Below are positions 1 to 8,482 of a stretch of 64,000 nt of DNA, one piece after another. Positions within the stretch are counted from its first letter, which is position 1. Each line of letters starts with the position of its first letter. Below the pieces are notes generated by a model. It was not told where the DNA came from. It saw nothing but the letters and a program-made list of their open reading frames with translations, and searched no databases. The translations under genes were made by a program, and so were the position numbers. Source of the stretch: Methanofollis sp. W23 (lineage in GTDB: Archaea; Halobacteriota; Methanomicrobia; Methanomicrobiales; Methanofollaceae); NCBI RefSeq assembly GCF_017875325.1, contig NZ_JAGGMN010000001.1:372001-436000 (forward strand), written 5' to 3'.

Positions 1-194
1 AGGGCCTCCTTGACACTGTCGTAGACCGGGACGCCGCAGACTTCCCGGCCTCCCTTGCCCGGGGTGACCCCGGCAAGGACGCCTGCCCCGCCGACCGACC
101 TGGCATACTCGTTCATCAGGTTGATATGGAAAGAACCCTGCTTCCCGGTGGCGCCCTGCACGATGATCCCGGTGTTCTTGTCTCCATAGATCAT
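1..194 (-). CDS. sucD: Succinyl-CoA synthetase alpha subunit (N-terminal part)
   Basis: First 64 codons of the alpha subunit of succinyl-CoA synthetase, which interconverts succinate, CoA and NTP with succinyl-CoA. The start [20 protein letters not shown] and the following GVTPGKGG segment are the conserved CoA-binding Rossmann region of SucD. The phosphohistidine and the rest of the protein lie beyond the window edge. The ATG at 194 overlaps the sucC stop by four bases (ATGA), so it is the last visible gene of the fum-kor-suc operon. The gene is cut by the window, not broken. Confidence 0.93.
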   Translation of the reverse strand, partial: MIYGDKNTGIIVQGATGKQGSFHINLMNEYARSVGGAGVLAGVTPGKGGREVCGVPVYDSVKEA

Positions 195-1276
195 GCGGTC
201 ACCTCCACCGCGGCCCTGACGGCCTCGTCCATGCTCCCGAGCATCTTGTAGCCGTGCCCGGCAAGGAGTTCTCTCCCTTCTTTCTCGTTTGTCCCGGCGA
301 GACGGACGATCACCGGTTGGTCGACCCCGGCCTCGATGATCCCGCGGGCCACCTCGTCGCAGCGCGTGATCCCGCCAAGGAGGTTGACGATGATCACCTT
401 CACCGCGGGCATGTCCGCCACGAGTTCGACGGCGTACTTCACCCGGTCTTTATCGGCACCGCCGCCGACGTCCAGGAAGTTCGCCGCTTTCCCGCCGAAG
501 TGGTCGATGAGGTCCAGAGTGGACATGGTCAGCCCGGCGCCGTTGCCGATGACCCCGATCGAGCCGTCGAGTTCGACATAGGAGAACCCATGCCTCTCGG
601 CCTCGCGCTCGCGCCTGGTGAGGTCGCGGTTCACCGCGATCTCCTGGCGGGTCAGGGCATTGTCGTCGACGATCAGTTTGGCGTCCGCCGCATAGACCCC
701 CTGGGGGGTGGTGACCAGGGGATTGATCTCGGCAAGGAGAGCGTCCCGGTCGCAGAAGACATGATAGAGTTTGTTGATAGTCTCTCCGACCTCGGAGGGT
801 GCGTCCCTGATCAGTTCGCGCAGCAGGAACCGCGGGATATTGCGCAGGAGCGGGGTGAACGAGACCTTCCTGATCGCGTCCGGGTTCTTCCTCGCGGTCT
901 CCTCGATATCGACCCCGCCGATATCGGCAAAGAGGACGACCGGCTGCTTGGTCGAGCGGTCCATGGTGATGCTCACGTAATATTCGTGCTGGATCTCCAG
1001 GTGTTCCTCGATGAGGACGCGTGCGACCTTGACGCCTTTGATCTTTCTGGCAAACAGTTCTCTGGCGGCCAGGACCGCAGTGTCGGTGTTGGCCATCAGG
1101 ACGCCGCCGGCCTTCCCCCGTCCGCCTACGTCGACCTGGGCCTTGACCACGACCTCTGGCCCGACCTTGCGGAGGTTGAGGACCGCTTCCTCGTGGTCGC
1201 TGATCAGGATGCCCTTTGGCACTTGAATGCCATGTTGTTTAAAAAGTTCTTTTGCTTCAAATTCAAGCAGTTTCAT
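191..1276 (-). CDS. sucC: Succinyl-CoA synthetase beta subunit
   Basis: 361-residue beta subunit, supplying the ATP-grasp nucleotide-binding half of succinyl-CoA synthetase. It opens [17 protein letters not shown], the conserved family start; [15 protein letters not shown] (about 45-60) is the ATP-grasp phosphate loop, and the C-terminal half has [13 protein letters not shown] and [13 protein letters not shown], the CoA-ligase domain. The ATG at 1276 was preferred to an upstream in-frame start because AAGGAG lies just before it and the family begins there. It overlaps korC by 14 bases and sucD by 4. Next to 2-oxoglutarate:ferredoxin oxidoreductase it most likely makes succinyl-CoA for reductive carboxylation. 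Confidence 0.95.
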   Translation of the reverse strand: MKLLEFEAKELFKQHGIQVPKGILISDHEEAVLNLRKVGPEVVVKAQVDVGGRGKAGGVLMANTDTAVLAARELFARKIKGVKVARVLIEEHLEIQHEYYVSITMDRSTKQPVVLFADIGGVDIEETARKNPDAIRKVSFTPLLRNIPRFLLRELIRDAPSEVGETINKLYHVFCDRDALLAEINPLVTTPQGVYAADAKLIVDDNALTRQEIAVNRDLTRREREAERHGFSYVELDGSIGVIGNGAGLTMSTLDLIDHFGGKAANFLDVGGGADKDRVKYAVELVADMPAVKVIIVNLLGGITRCDEVARGIIEAGVDQPVIVRLAGTNEKEGRELLAGHGYKMLGSMDEAVRAAVEVTA

Positions 1277-1811
1277 CTTGTATGCTCCTTGTGCCGAGGT
1301 CAAAGCCGAGTTTCAACGCCCGCATATTGAGGTCTTCAGTCCCCTTCGGGACTGAGTCGAGGACGGCCTTCTCGATCGCCTCCCTGGAGACGATCCTGGT
1401 GGTCGCCACCAGCGCCCCAAGCATCACGATATTTGCGACGATCACCCGGTTGAGGGTGAACTTTGCCTCGTAGGTTGCAGGGATAGGATAAAACCGGCAC
1501 TCAGGCCGGTCCTGGACGAGCCCGTCGTCGAGGAGCATCACCGCCTCCTCGGGCGCCCCGGCCCCGTACTTGAGGAACCCTTCCTGCGACATGATCACAT
1601 AGATATCAGGCCTGGTCACTTCGGGGTACAGCACCGGTTCGTCGTCGATGACGACGGCGCTCATCGATGCCCCGCCCCGTGCCTCAGGCCCGTAGACCTG
1701 GGTCTGGACGGCGTATTTCTGGTCATAGATCGCCGCCGCCCTGCCGAGGATGACGGCTGAGAGGATGATCCCCTGGCCGCCGAAGCCCGAAAAACGGATC
1801 TCGTGTCTCAT
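1263..1811 (-). CDS. korC: 2-oxoglutarate:ferredoxin oxidoreductase gamma subunit
   Basis: 182-residue gamma subunit of the four-part KorDABC complex, which links succinyl-CoA, CO2 and reduced ferredoxin to 2-oxoglutarate. The N-terminus MRHEIRFSGFGGQGIILSA and the TQVYGPEARGG segment near residue 40 are signatures of the gamma domain of 2-oxoacid:ferredoxin oxidoreductases. The start at 1811 overlaps the korB stop as ATGA. The reading frame stays open far upstream, but that part is a shadow of korB. Cytoplasmic, anaerobic, and certainly cotranscribed with its neighbours. Confidence 0.94.
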   Translation of the reverse strand: MRHEIRFSGFGGQGIILSAVILGRAAAIYDQKYAVQTQVYGPEARGGASMSAVVIDDEPVLYPEVTRPDIYVIMSQEGFLKYGAGAPEEAVMLLDDGLVQDRPECRFYPIPATYEAKFTLNRVIVANIVMLGALVATTRIVSREAIEKAVLDSVPKGTEDLNMRALKLGFDLGTRSIQDETA

Positions 1812-2602
1812 TCTTCGTGCACCCCCATCGCCGGCCGATACCGCCGCACAAACTCTCCTACCGGGAACTTGTCCTCGGGGAGGGGTCGGCCTTCGGCCTC
1901 CATCTCTTTCCATTTCTTCATCAGGACGGCGTGGTCCCGCATCCACTGGACCATCAGTCTGGCGTCGCGGAGTTTGTTCCGCCGCCCGTAGCCGGTCGGG
2001 CACTGGACCATGGCCTCGATGAAGGAGAGTCCGGGGGTCTCCAGCCCGGCCTTCACCGCCCTGGTCAGTTCTTTTACATGGTAGGAGGTCCAGCGGGAGA
2101 CATAGTTCGCCCCTGCCGCCACCGCCAGGGAGGCGAGGTCGAAGGGGGCCTCGTCGCACCCGTAGGGCGTCGTCGTCGAGATGGCGCCGAGCGGGGTGCA
2201 CGGGCTCCCCTGTCCGCCGGTCATCCCGTAGATGTAGTTGTTCATGCAGACGACCGTGAGGTCGATGTTGCGCCGGCAGGCATGGATGAAGTGGTTGCCC
2301 CCGATGGCCGCCAGGTCGCCGTCGCCGGTGAAGACCACCACATGGAGGTCTGGCCGGCAGAGTTTCACGCCGGTGGCAAAGGGGATCGCCCGCCCGTGGG
2401 TGGTGTGGAGGGAGTCGGTGATGATGTAGCCTGGCGCCCTGGACGAACACCCGATCCCAGAGATGAAGACCGTGTTCTCGGGCTCCCAGCCCATCTGGTT
2501 CACGGCATTGAGGGTGCAGTTGATCACCGTGCCGTTCCCGCACCCGGTGCAGTAGATATGGGGCATGCGGTCTTCCCGCAGCCACTCCCGGAAGTCTTTC
2601 AC
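1808..2602 (-). CDS. korB: 2-oxoglutarate:ferredoxin oxidoreductase beta subunit
   Basis: 264-residue beta subunit that binds thiamine pyrophosphate. YCTGCGNGT near residue 18 and the GDGDLAAIGGNH...NN stretch near 95-125 form the TPP/Mg-binding fold. It begins with a GTG that overlaps the korA stop (GTGA). The length and the order korD-A-B-C match other methanogens. Members of this superfamily (Kor, Vor, Ior, Por) resemble each other; the 2-oxoglutarate assignment comes from the subunit order and the sucCD and fum genes alongside. Confidence 0.93.
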   Translation of the reverse strand: MKDFREWLREDRMPHIYCTGCGNGTVINCTLNAVNQMGWEPENTVFISGIGCSSRAPGYIITDSLHTTHGRAIPFATGVKLCRPDLHVVVFTGDGDLAAIGGNHFIHACRRNIDLTVVCMNNYIYGMTGGQGSPCTPLGAISTTTPYGCDEAPFDLASLAVAAGANYVSRWTSYHVKELTRAVKAGLETPGLSFIEAMVQCPTGYGRRNKLRDARLMVQWMRDHAVLMKKWKEMEAEGRPLPEDKFPVGEFVRRYRPAMGVHEE

Positions 2603-3699
2603 AGATATTCCTCCGCGGTCCCGGCAAGCCGCGCCGGGGTGTGCAGTTCGCCGCCGAGTTCGGGTACCGGGACGACCGGCACCGCGGTGTGCCTGGCTGC
2701 CTCCCGTGCAATCTGCCCGAGGTTCAGTTCAGGGACTAAAAAGACCCTGGCATTTTTGAACTCCTGCAGGGCAAAGTCGGGGAAGGGCCAGACCACCCGC
2801 AGGCGCAGGGATCCGACCCGCTCGTCGTCCATGTCCCTGACCGCCTGTTTCACCGGACGTGCCGGCGAGCCGTATGAGATAAAGACCACTTCGGCGTCAG
2901 GGTTGGTCACCTCGTAGTCGGCCATCTCCTGGCGCGCCTCCTCGACCTTCCCGACCAGTCTCCTGACCAGGCGGTCATGGACGCCCGGGTCGGTGGAGGA
3001 GGGGTAGCCCTGCTCGTCGTGGGTGAGCCCGGTCACGTGGACCCCGTGGCCCTGGCCGAAGGTGGGGAACCCTGGGACGCCGTCCGCGCCCGCGGCGAAG
3101 GGGAGGGTCCCTTTCTCAAGTTGACGCCGTTCCATGATCTCGACGGCGTCGGGCACCTCGATGCGCTCGCGCATATGGGCGATGATCTCGTCGGTCATCA
3201 CAAAGGTCGGCACCCGGTAGCGGTCGGCAAGGTTGAAGGCCTTCGCGGTCAGTTCGTACATCTCCTGGACCGAGGCCGGGCTGACGGCGATGATGCTGGA
3301 GTCGCCGTGCGAGCCGAAGCGGCACTGCATCATGTCGCCCTGGGAGGCGCGGGTCGGCTGGCCGGTGCTCGGCCCCCCCCGCTGGACATTGACGATGACG
3401 CACGGGGTCTCGGTCATGATCGCATACCCGATGTTCTCCATCATGAGGGAGAACCCGGGGCCTGAGGTGGCGGTCATCGCTCTCGTCCCGGTCCATGAGG
3501 CGCCGATCACCGAGGCAATGCTTGCGAGTTCGTCTTCCATCTGGACAAAGGTGCCTCCGATCTTGGGGAGACGTCTGGCCATGTGCTCGGCGACCTCGGT
3601 CGAGGGCGTGATCGGGTAACCCCCAAAAAAGCGGCACCCGGCTGCCAGGGCCCCTTCGGCACAGGCGATGTTGCCCTGCCAGAATTCAAGTCGTGTCAC
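2599..3699 (-). CDS. korA: 2-oxoglutarate:ferredoxin oxidoreductase alpha subunit
   Basis: 366-residue alpha subunit carrying the pyrimidine-binding domain of the TPP enzyme and the 2-oxoacid specificity region. GYPITPSTEVAEH (about 28-40), EDELASIASVIGASW and the ATSGPGFSLM loop are classic alpha-subunit motifs. It starts at a GTG at 3699 sharing GTGA with the korD stop. KorA, B, C and D together form the complete complex; all are present and intact. Confidence 0.94.
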   Translation of the reverse strand: MTRLEFWQGNIACAEGALAAGCRFFGGYPITPSTEVAEHMARRLPKIGGTFVQMEDELASIASVIGASWTGTRAMTATSGPGFSLMMENIGYAIMTETPCVIVNVQRGGPSTGQPTRASQGDMMQCRFGSHGDSSIIAVSPASVQEMYELTAKAFNLADRYRVPTFVMTDEIIAHMRERIEVPDAVEIMERRQLEKGTLPFAAGADGVPGFPTFGQGHGVHVTGLTHDEQGYPSSTDPGVHDRLVRRLVGKVEEARQEMADYEVTNPDAEVVFISYGSPARPVKQAVRDMDDERVGSLRLRVVWPFPDFALQEFKNARVFLVPELNLGQIAREAARHTAVPVVPVPELGGELHTPARLAGTAEEYL

Positions 3700-3968
3700 T
3701 CCTCCACCACCACCTTCTCTGACGAGTAGGGGTCTTCGTCCACCCAGGTGATCGCCTGATCCGGGCAGATCATCTGGCAGACGCCGCAGAGCACCCGCCC
3801 GTAGAGTTTCTGGAGGCGGCAGTTGGTGCAGCGTTCAGGACGGTCGAGGACAGGCACCACCACACCTTTGTGGTTCGGTTTTGTCCCCTCCTGAAAGATC
3901 TTGTATGGGCAGACCAGGGTGCAGAGGTTGCAGCCCTTGCACCTGGTCTCGTCGATGATGAGTTTCAT
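3696..3968 (-). CDS. korD: 2-oxoglutarate:ferredoxin oxidoreductase delta subunit (ferredoxin-type)
   Basis: 90-residue iron-sulfur subunit passing electrons between the TPP centre and ferredoxin. The first [4Fe-4S] motif is C10-x2-C13-x2-C16-x3-C20-P; the second is C61-x2-C64-x3-C68-P with C47 and C50 available. The insertion between the clusters (residues 47-61) is longer than in a plain 8Fe ferredoxin, as usual for KorD. The start overlaps the fumB stop as ATGA, tying the fumarase genes to the kor genes in one transcript. Confidence 0.93.
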   Translation of the reverse strand: MKLIIDETRCKGCNLCTLVCPYKIFQEGTKPNHKGVVVPVLDRPERCTNCRLQKLYGRVLCGVCQMICPDQAITWVDEDPYSSEKVVVEE

Positions 3969-4522
3969 AAACTCGGTCCTTTATAACTATTGAACTCCTG
4001 CCTAAATTGTAGTTTTGCCTTTTGCATCACGGCCGCAAAGAGGTCGCCGCCGTGGGCGTCGATCCCCACAATGAGGGGGAGGTGGTCGAGTTCGATCTCC
4101 CAGACCGCCTCGGCCATCCCGAGATCTTCGAAGGAGACGCCTTTTATCTGCATCCTTGCGGCGGCAAGGGCGGCGCATCCGCCGGTGAAGGCGAGGTACA
4201 CCCCGCGGCCGCGGAGTTCTTCCCTGACCCCTTCGTCCATCCCACCTTTGCCGATAAGGGCGCGGACGCCGGCGTCAAGAAGGAATCCAGAGAGGGCGTT
4301 CATCCGTGCCGAGGTGGTCGGGCCTGCGGCGACGACCTCGCGCCCCCTGATCACCGGGCCGCAGTGGTATATCGCGGCCCCAACCGGGTCAAAGGGGATG
4401 CCTTCTTCTCTCATCCTGAGGTGCGCCTCGTCCCGTGCGGTGTAGACGGTTCCCGAGAGGGTGACGGCGTCGCCGGCACGCAGGTCGAGGACTTCGTCGC
4501 CGAGCGGGGTCTTCAGGTCCAT
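3965..4522 (-). CDS. fumB: Class I fumarate hydratase beta subunit
   Basis: 185-residue C-terminal half of the two-subunit oxygen-sensitive fumarase (reversible malate to fumarate). LRAGDAVTLSGTVYTARDEAH near the start and GPTTSARMN, GKGG and FTGGCAALAA further on are the beta-domain motifs. The ATG at 4522 (MDLKTPLGDEV) fits the family start better than an earlier in-frame start, and it overlaps fumA by 10 bases. The same fold occurs in L(+)-tartrate dehydratase TtdB, but the context of kor and suc genes favours fumarase. Confidence 0.9.
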   Translation of the reverse strand: MDLKTPLGDEVLDLRAGDAVTLSGTVYTARDEAHLRMREEGIPFDPVGAAIYHCGPVIRGREVVAAGPTTSARMNALSGFLLDAGVRALIGKGGMDEGVREELRGRGVYLAFTGGCAALAAARMQIKGVSFEDLGMAEAVWEIELDHLPLIVGIDAHGGDLFAAVMQKAKLQFRQEFNSYKGPSL

Positions 4523-5358
4523 TTCTCCACCTCCACGGTCCTGGTCGCCCGTCGGTTCGCCCAGCACTGGACATTGACCGCCACCGGCAGGGAGGCGGTA
4601 TGGCAGTGGCCGCGTTTAATTTTCACCGCGAGGGCGGTGGTGGTGCCTCCAAGCCCCATCGGCCCGATCCCGAGGGCGTTGACGGCGTCGCAGATCTCCT
4701 CTTCGAAGGGGTCCATCTCGTCGATCGGGAGAAGCAGCGCCTCTTTTGCAAGCGCCGCCGCCCCGTCGAAGGTGGCGCCGATCCCGATCCCGAGGACAAC
4801 CGGCGGGCAGGGTTTGCCGCCGGCAAGGAGCATGGTCTCGGCGACGAAACGGGCGATCTCGCTGGCCTCTGAGGGGAGGAGCATGGCGATCCGCGAGCAG
4901 TTCTCGGCGCCCGCGCCCTTTGGGAGGACGGTGATCGTCAACTCGTTGCCTGGCTTCAGGTGGACCGCCGGCATCCCGCCCCCGGTGTTGTCGGTTGTAT
5001 TCTCTCGTGTGAGGGGGTCGACGACATTGGGCCTGAGCGGGACCGAGTCTGTCGCCTGGCGCACCCCCTCTGCGAGTGCGTCATAGAGTGCTTCAGTTGC
5101 CGGGACCGATGGGGGGAGGGTGAGATAGATGACCGGCACCCCGGTGTCCTGGCAGAGTGGGAGTCCGCGCTCCCCGGCATAATGTATATTCTCCCTGATG
5201 TTCTCGAGTTGGGCCCGTGCGGTGGGGTCCTCTTCTCGCTCGAGTGCCCGACCGATCGCCGTGTTCACGTCGGGGGGAAGGGAGGTCTCGGCTTCATGGA
5301 GTGCAGACGCGGTTGCCGCGGTGACTGCTTCCAGAAGTCCGGATGACACGCTCTCCAT
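4513..5358 (-). CDS. fumA: Class I fumarate hydratase alpha subunit
   Basis: 281-residue N-terminal half of class I fumarase, which holds the catalytic [4Fe-4S] cluster. Candidate cluster ligands are the Cys residues in LPLCQDTG (about 69), GAENCSR (about 152) and GHCHTAS (about 257); the ENTTDNTGGGMPAVH segment is typical of the family. A GTG one codon upstream (5361) could also start it. A TATA-like ATATTTTTTAG lies about 25-40 bases upstream on the minus strand, making this the likely first gene of the eight-gene operon. Together with FumB it feeds fumarate toward succinate; no fumarate reductase is in the window. Confidence 0.9.
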   Translation of the reverse strand: MESVSSGLLEAVTAATASALHEAETSLPPDVNTAIGRALEREEDPTARAQLENIRENIHYAGERGLPLCQDTGVPVIYLTLPPSVPATEALYDALAEGVRQATDSVPLRPNVVDPLTRENTTDNTGGGMPAVHLKPGNELTITVLPKGAGAENCSRIAMLLPSEASEIARFVAETMLLAGGKPCPPVVLGIGIGATFDGAAALAKEALLLPIDEMDPFEEEICDAVNALGIGPMGLGGTTTALAVKIKRGHCHTASLPVAVNVQCWANRRATRTVEVEKWT

Positions 5359-5405
5359 CACCGGATATAATGGATGAGGAGGGCTAAAAAATATGCTGTC
5401 GAACT

Positions 5406-5453
5406 CTTCTCTCCTCCTGCCTTGCGGCAGAGGAGAGAAAAAAAGAAGAATAT
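5406..5453 (-). terminator. Oligo-T terminator and hairpin after rpl10e
   Basis: Directly after the rpl10e stop the minus strand reads TTCTTCTTTTTTTCTCTCC, a T-rich tract of the archaeal terminator type, followed by a hairpin with arms of about 13 bp (GAGGAGAG against CTCTCCTC). The T-tract comes before the hairpin, so a bacterial-type intrinsic terminator is not implied. Confidence 0.55.
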
Positions 5454-5966
5454 TTAGTGCTGTGCCTTTTCTTCGATGACGATGCGGGTCGGTGACGGAA
5501 GTTTGTAGCCGCCGTGCTTGAGGGCGTCCTTTGCCTTCTCGATCTGGTTCTTGTTGGTATAGACCGTGAAGATCTTCTGGCCCGGTTCGACCCTTGCAGC
5601 GGTCCCTACCGCCTTGCCGAAGGCCATCCGCATCCCTTCCGAGACACGGTCTGCACCGGCACCGGTGGCCTGCTTGTTCTCACGCAGTACATGATGGGGG
5701 TAGGTGCGGAGCTTGAGGTGGTAGCCTGCACGCCCGACCTCGTTCATCAGACGCCTGTTGATGTTGATACGCGCTGCTTCAAGCGCAGTGTGGCGGATCT
5801 GACAGGACTCCTCCACCGCAAGGCTGATCTCCATCGGGAAATCGCCGCTGAGGTTGCCCATATCAAACTGCACGATCCTGCTACCGGGCACACCGCCCAT
5901 ATATTCTCGCCGTGTATATGCCTTCTTGGCGAGATTCCTATACATTACTCCAGGTTTACGTACCAT
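5454..5966 (-). CDS. rpl10e: 50S ribosomal protein L10e (uL16)
   Basis: 170-residue large-subunit protein uL16 that lines the tRNA binding sites near the A site. [11 protein letters not shown]...[16 protein letters not shown] and the [11 protein letters not shown] and [19 protein letters not shown] segments are characteristic of archaeal L10e; full length and intact. A TATA-like CTTATAAAG lies about 30-40 bases upstream and GTGAGGA abuts the ATG. It is transcribed on its own, upstream of and in the same direction as the fum-kor-suc operon, from which it is separated by a T-tract and hairpin. Confidence 0.97.
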   Translation of the reverse strand: MVRKPGVMYRNLAKKAYTRREYMGGVPGSRIVQFDMGNLSGDFPMEISLAVEESCQIRHTALEAARININRRLMNEVGRAGYHLKLRTYPHHVLRENKQATGAGADRVSEGMRMAFGKAVGTAARVEPGQKIFTVYTNKNQIEKAKDALKHGGYKLPSPTRIVIEEKAQH

Positions 5967-6469
5967 TCCTCACAACGCCTCGCCGTAAGTTCGTGCTTTA
6001 TAAGATAGTGATTTTTCCTAATAAAGGTTACTGGAGGGAGGAGAATTGCGCATGACGCAAAATCCTGCCATCCCGGAGATCCTGGGTGCAGGGTGTTTCA
6101 GGCACTGTTGAAACTCCTATCCATGTTTTGTACTCTTCTGTCCTGGGCATTTTATAATATCTTGCCTCGGGCCTTCCTCTGTCCCTGACACGTCAGGATG
6201 ACGATTGCGCCGGGAAGGCACCCCCGGTGGAGATGAGGCGGGGGTGTGCGCTCCCCCTTTGATCTTGACGCGAGGGTGTAGGGGGCGGCGAGCCCCCCCT
6301 CTGTCGAAGGGCCACCATGAGGATTTACCGTGAGCATATCTCAAAACTCTCTTTGGGTGACTATCTCCTCGACCTGAAATGCATCCTTCCAGAAATTCGA
6401 AACGCTCTCCTCCACCTGGGGTCCTGGCCGTCTCCTGGCCATAAAGATAGGTTCAATTGCGTACGCGTG
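5967..6469. other. Intergenic, family fragments, no gene seen
   Basis: Contains pieces of the intergenic repeat family (for example the CGCCGGGAAGGC and GGGGGCGGCGAGCCCCCC stretches near 6210-6300, and TTTACCGTGAGCATATC near 6324) without recognisable terminal repeats. Short open frames here show no family resemblance. Confidence 0.5.
5996..6004 (-). promoter_or_regulatory. TATA box for rpl10e
   Basis: CTTATAAAG on the minus strand centred about 34 bases before the ATG at 5966; a short leader ends in GTGAGGA, complementary to the 16S rRNA tail. Confidence 0.5.
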
Positions 6470-6910
6470 GGCTCTGTAGAACCCCTTACCTATTTGTGTG
6501 GGGGAGACGTGTGTCACCCGCCTTCCTACCTCTTTGGCCGGGGACGGCACGCCCCCGCCAGAGAGATTCATCAAGAGGATTTACCATGAAAATGATCCTG
6601 ACGATCCTCTCTTCAGGTTTGCATGAGCGTGTGAACTCGCCATATCCCTTTGAAGCCAATACGCAGAGGATAGAAAATTCCTATGATGAATCGGCCCCCC
6701 TCAATCGTCGAGATTTCCTTGCCATCTCGTGCCGGCGGGAAACCCCCCGGACCCCCCACGACGAAGAGAGTCGAGGGGCGGCATGATGCTCGACTTTGAT
6801 TCGCTCCTCGTTCGTAAGGATGAGAGTCAAGAATTGATCAAATTTGATATGATATTTTCATCCCGTATGCTTGAAGCGGGCGCTCGCCTCATGCCGAATT
6901 CTACAGAGTC
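6470..6910. mobile_element. MITE-like element, copy 1
   Basis: Begins GGCTCTGTAGAACCCC and ends TTCTACAGAGTC, inverted copies of the family end. The 8 bp outside the left end (TACGCGTG) and right end (TCCGCGTG) match at 7 of 8 positions, as expected for an aged target-site duplication. The 441-bp interior is larger than in other copies and contains family segments such as AGAGATTCATCAAGAGGATT (6561-6582 region), so it may be a nested or composite copy. No convincing coding sequence inside. Confidence 0.7.
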
Positions 6911-6946
6911 TCCGCGTGAGGAGGGGAGGGAGAAGAAGGGGCGGGG

Positions 6947-7408
6947 TCACCCTGTGGCAATGCTATATCCCTTAGCCCCATAGGGAGACACCGCCCCTGA
7001 CTCCTCTTCAACATATTCGGCCAGCGAGGGGTCATAGCGTGTTGCATTCTAGAAACACAACTCTGCTTCAGGACCATTCTCCATATTCAGATAGATGATC
7101 CCCTTGAGGTACCAGGCAAGCCCGTACTCCGGGTCCAGTTCGAGGGCGTGATTGCAACTCGTCAGCGCTTCTTCATACTGATTGTAATTGTTGTTGTAGG
7201 ACATCCCCCTGATACACCACGCGGTGGCGTTCTCAGGGTCTGAGATGACGAGGTCATCGTAGTATTCCTGGCTCTCGTTCACCCGCTCTTAGAATGCAGA
7301 GAGGTTCGAGGTCTCTGACATCTTCGTGTCGGCGGCAATACACCCGCCTGTATACAAAATCAGAATGCCGATGCCGCAGAGCGAGAGTTTGAGGGGGGGT
7401 GATTTCAT
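6947..7408 (-). pseudogene. TPR lipoprotein gene with two in-frame stops
   Basis: Read in one frame from the ATG at 7408 this encodes a lipoprotein signal (MKSPPLKLSLCGIGILILYT, lipobox GGC), then two tetratricopeptide-like repeats (ENATAWCIRGMSYNN, DPEYGLAWYLKGIIYLN) and the start of a third (NATRYDPSLAEYVEE). TAA at 7289-7291 and TAG at 7049-7051 interrupt the frame, but sequence of the same character continues through both, ending at TGA 6947. Without them the protein would be about 153 residues. A TATA box lies 21-29 bases upstream. Either a recently dead gene with two nonsense mutations or, much less likely, a read-through gene. Confidence 0.75.
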
Positions 7409-7428
7409 CTCTCGACCATTCATTCAGA

Positions 7429-7437
7429 ATTATATAT
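7429..7437 (-). promoter_or_regulatory. TATA box for the TPR lipoprotein gene
   Basis: ATATATAAT on the minus strand, 21-29 bases before the ATG at 7408. A well-formed promoter on a broken gene suggests recent loss. Confidence 0.45.
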
Positions 7438-7474
7438 GGTTGTGGATCGGGCCGTCTGCGTGACTGATGTGCTT

Positions 7475-7729
7475 CCCCTTATCGCTCGCGCCAGGGGCGC
7501 GGCCCCCGGAACCTCTGGGATGAAGATAGGGTCGGGAAGGCCACTCCTGAGATCCTGAAGAGAAGAGGCGGTGCCGTCCCCCGCCTCTCGTCACTGTGGG
7601 GGGTCTCCCCCAGCCCAGGTGCGAGATGGTAGGATATTCTGCATCGGGGACGGCGATAGAGCCGGGAGGGCAGAGAAACGATCATGGTGAGTGGGCTGCC
7701 GGCCCCCCCTGGGGCCGTTACCGCGCCCC
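7475..7729. repeat. GC-rich cores of the intergenic repeat family
   Basis: Holds a core in the orientation CGCGCCAGGGGCGCGGCCCC...GGGATGAAGATAGGGTCGGGAAGGC (about 7486-7542) and a second partial one ending near 7680 (GGGACGGCGATAGAGCCGGG). The same strings recur near 15.3, 29.5, 46.6 and 54.45 kb. No terminal inverted repeats were found around these cores. Confidence 0.6.
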
Positions 7730-8482
7730 TCAGTCGCTCCCGTTATGGATCAACGAGAGGACATAGCGGCGCACCTGGGCAAACTCAACGCTTGTCCGGT
7801 CGCGGGGTCGATTCTGCTCGACCGTGACGATCTCCCTGATATCAGACGGCCGTGGCGAGAGGACGACGACCCTGTCAGAGAGATAGACCGCCTCGTCCAC
7901 GCTGTGCGTGACAAAGATCACGGTCTTCTTCGTCTTCTTCCAGATATCCAGGAGTTCTTTCTGCATCGTGTTCCTGGTCTGGGCGTCGAGGGCCCCGAAG
8001 GGTTCGTCCATCAGGAGGACCTGAGGCTCAGAGCAGAGAGCCCGTGCCACCGCTACCCGCTGGCGCATCCCGCCGGAAAGTTCGTACGGATGGCTGCTCT
8101 CGAACTCTTTGAGCCCGACAAGATCGAGGTACTCCCGCGCCTTTGCGTACCGCTCCTCTTTTGGGACACCCCGCACTTCGAGTCCGAAGGCGGCGTTGTC
8201 GATGATCGTCCGCCAGGGGTACAGCGAATACTCCTGGAAGATCATGGCAAGTTCAGGCGCCGGGCCTGCGATCTCTTTGCCATTGATCTCGGCCCTGCCT
8301 GAGGAAGGGGCGTCGAGCCCTGCGATGATCCGCAGGAGCGTCGTCTTCCCGCACCCGGAAGGGCCAAGGATGCAGATGAACTCTCCTTCCTCGACCTGGA
8401 GGTTGATGTCGCCAAGAGCCGTTACTTCTTCGCCTTTCTCGTTGACAAAGACCTTTGATACATGCTTGATCGAGAGACTCAT
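7730..8482 (-). CDS. ABC transporter ATPase, nitrate/sulfonate/taurine type
   Basis: 250-residue ATP-hydrolysing subunit energising import of a small oxyanion or sulfonate (SsuB/TauB/NrtD family). Walker A GPSGCGKTT (about 38-46), Q-loop FQEYSLYPW, signature LSGGMRQR, Walker B VLLMDEPFGALD and the switch His in FVTHSVDEA are all intact. The ATG at 8482 overlaps the permease stop (ATGA); the open frame extends six codons upstream but MSLSIKHVSKVF matches the family. Last gene of a three-gene operon. The substrate cannot be read from the sequence. Confidence 0.9.
   Translation of the reverse strand: MSLSIKHVSKVFVNEKGEEVTALGDINLQVEEGEFICILGPSGCGKTTLLRIIAGLDAPSSGRAEINGKEIAGPAPELAMIFQEYSLYPWRTIIDNAAFGLEVRGVPKEERYAKAREYLDLVGLKEFESSHPYELSGGMRQRVAVARALCSEPQVLLMDEPFGALDAQTRNTMQKELLDIWKKTKKTVIFVTHSVDEAVYLSDRVVVLSPRPSDIREIVTVEQNRPRDRTSVEFAQVRRYVLSLIHNGSD

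Noticed and set aside
254-1330. Long open frame on the plus strand across sucC
   Set aside because: Antisense shadow of a high-GC gene; no family resemblance, while sucC on the other strand matches its family over its full length.
1263-2711. 482-codon frame extending korC upstream
   Set aside because: Overlaps korB; the gamma-subunit start MRHEIRFSGFGGQG at 1811 fits the ATGA coupling.
7049-7051. TAG as a pyrrolysine codon in the TPR lipoprotein
   Set aside because: A TAA also interrupts the same frame, no pyl genes are seen, and a TPR lipoprotein is not a known pyrrolysine protein.
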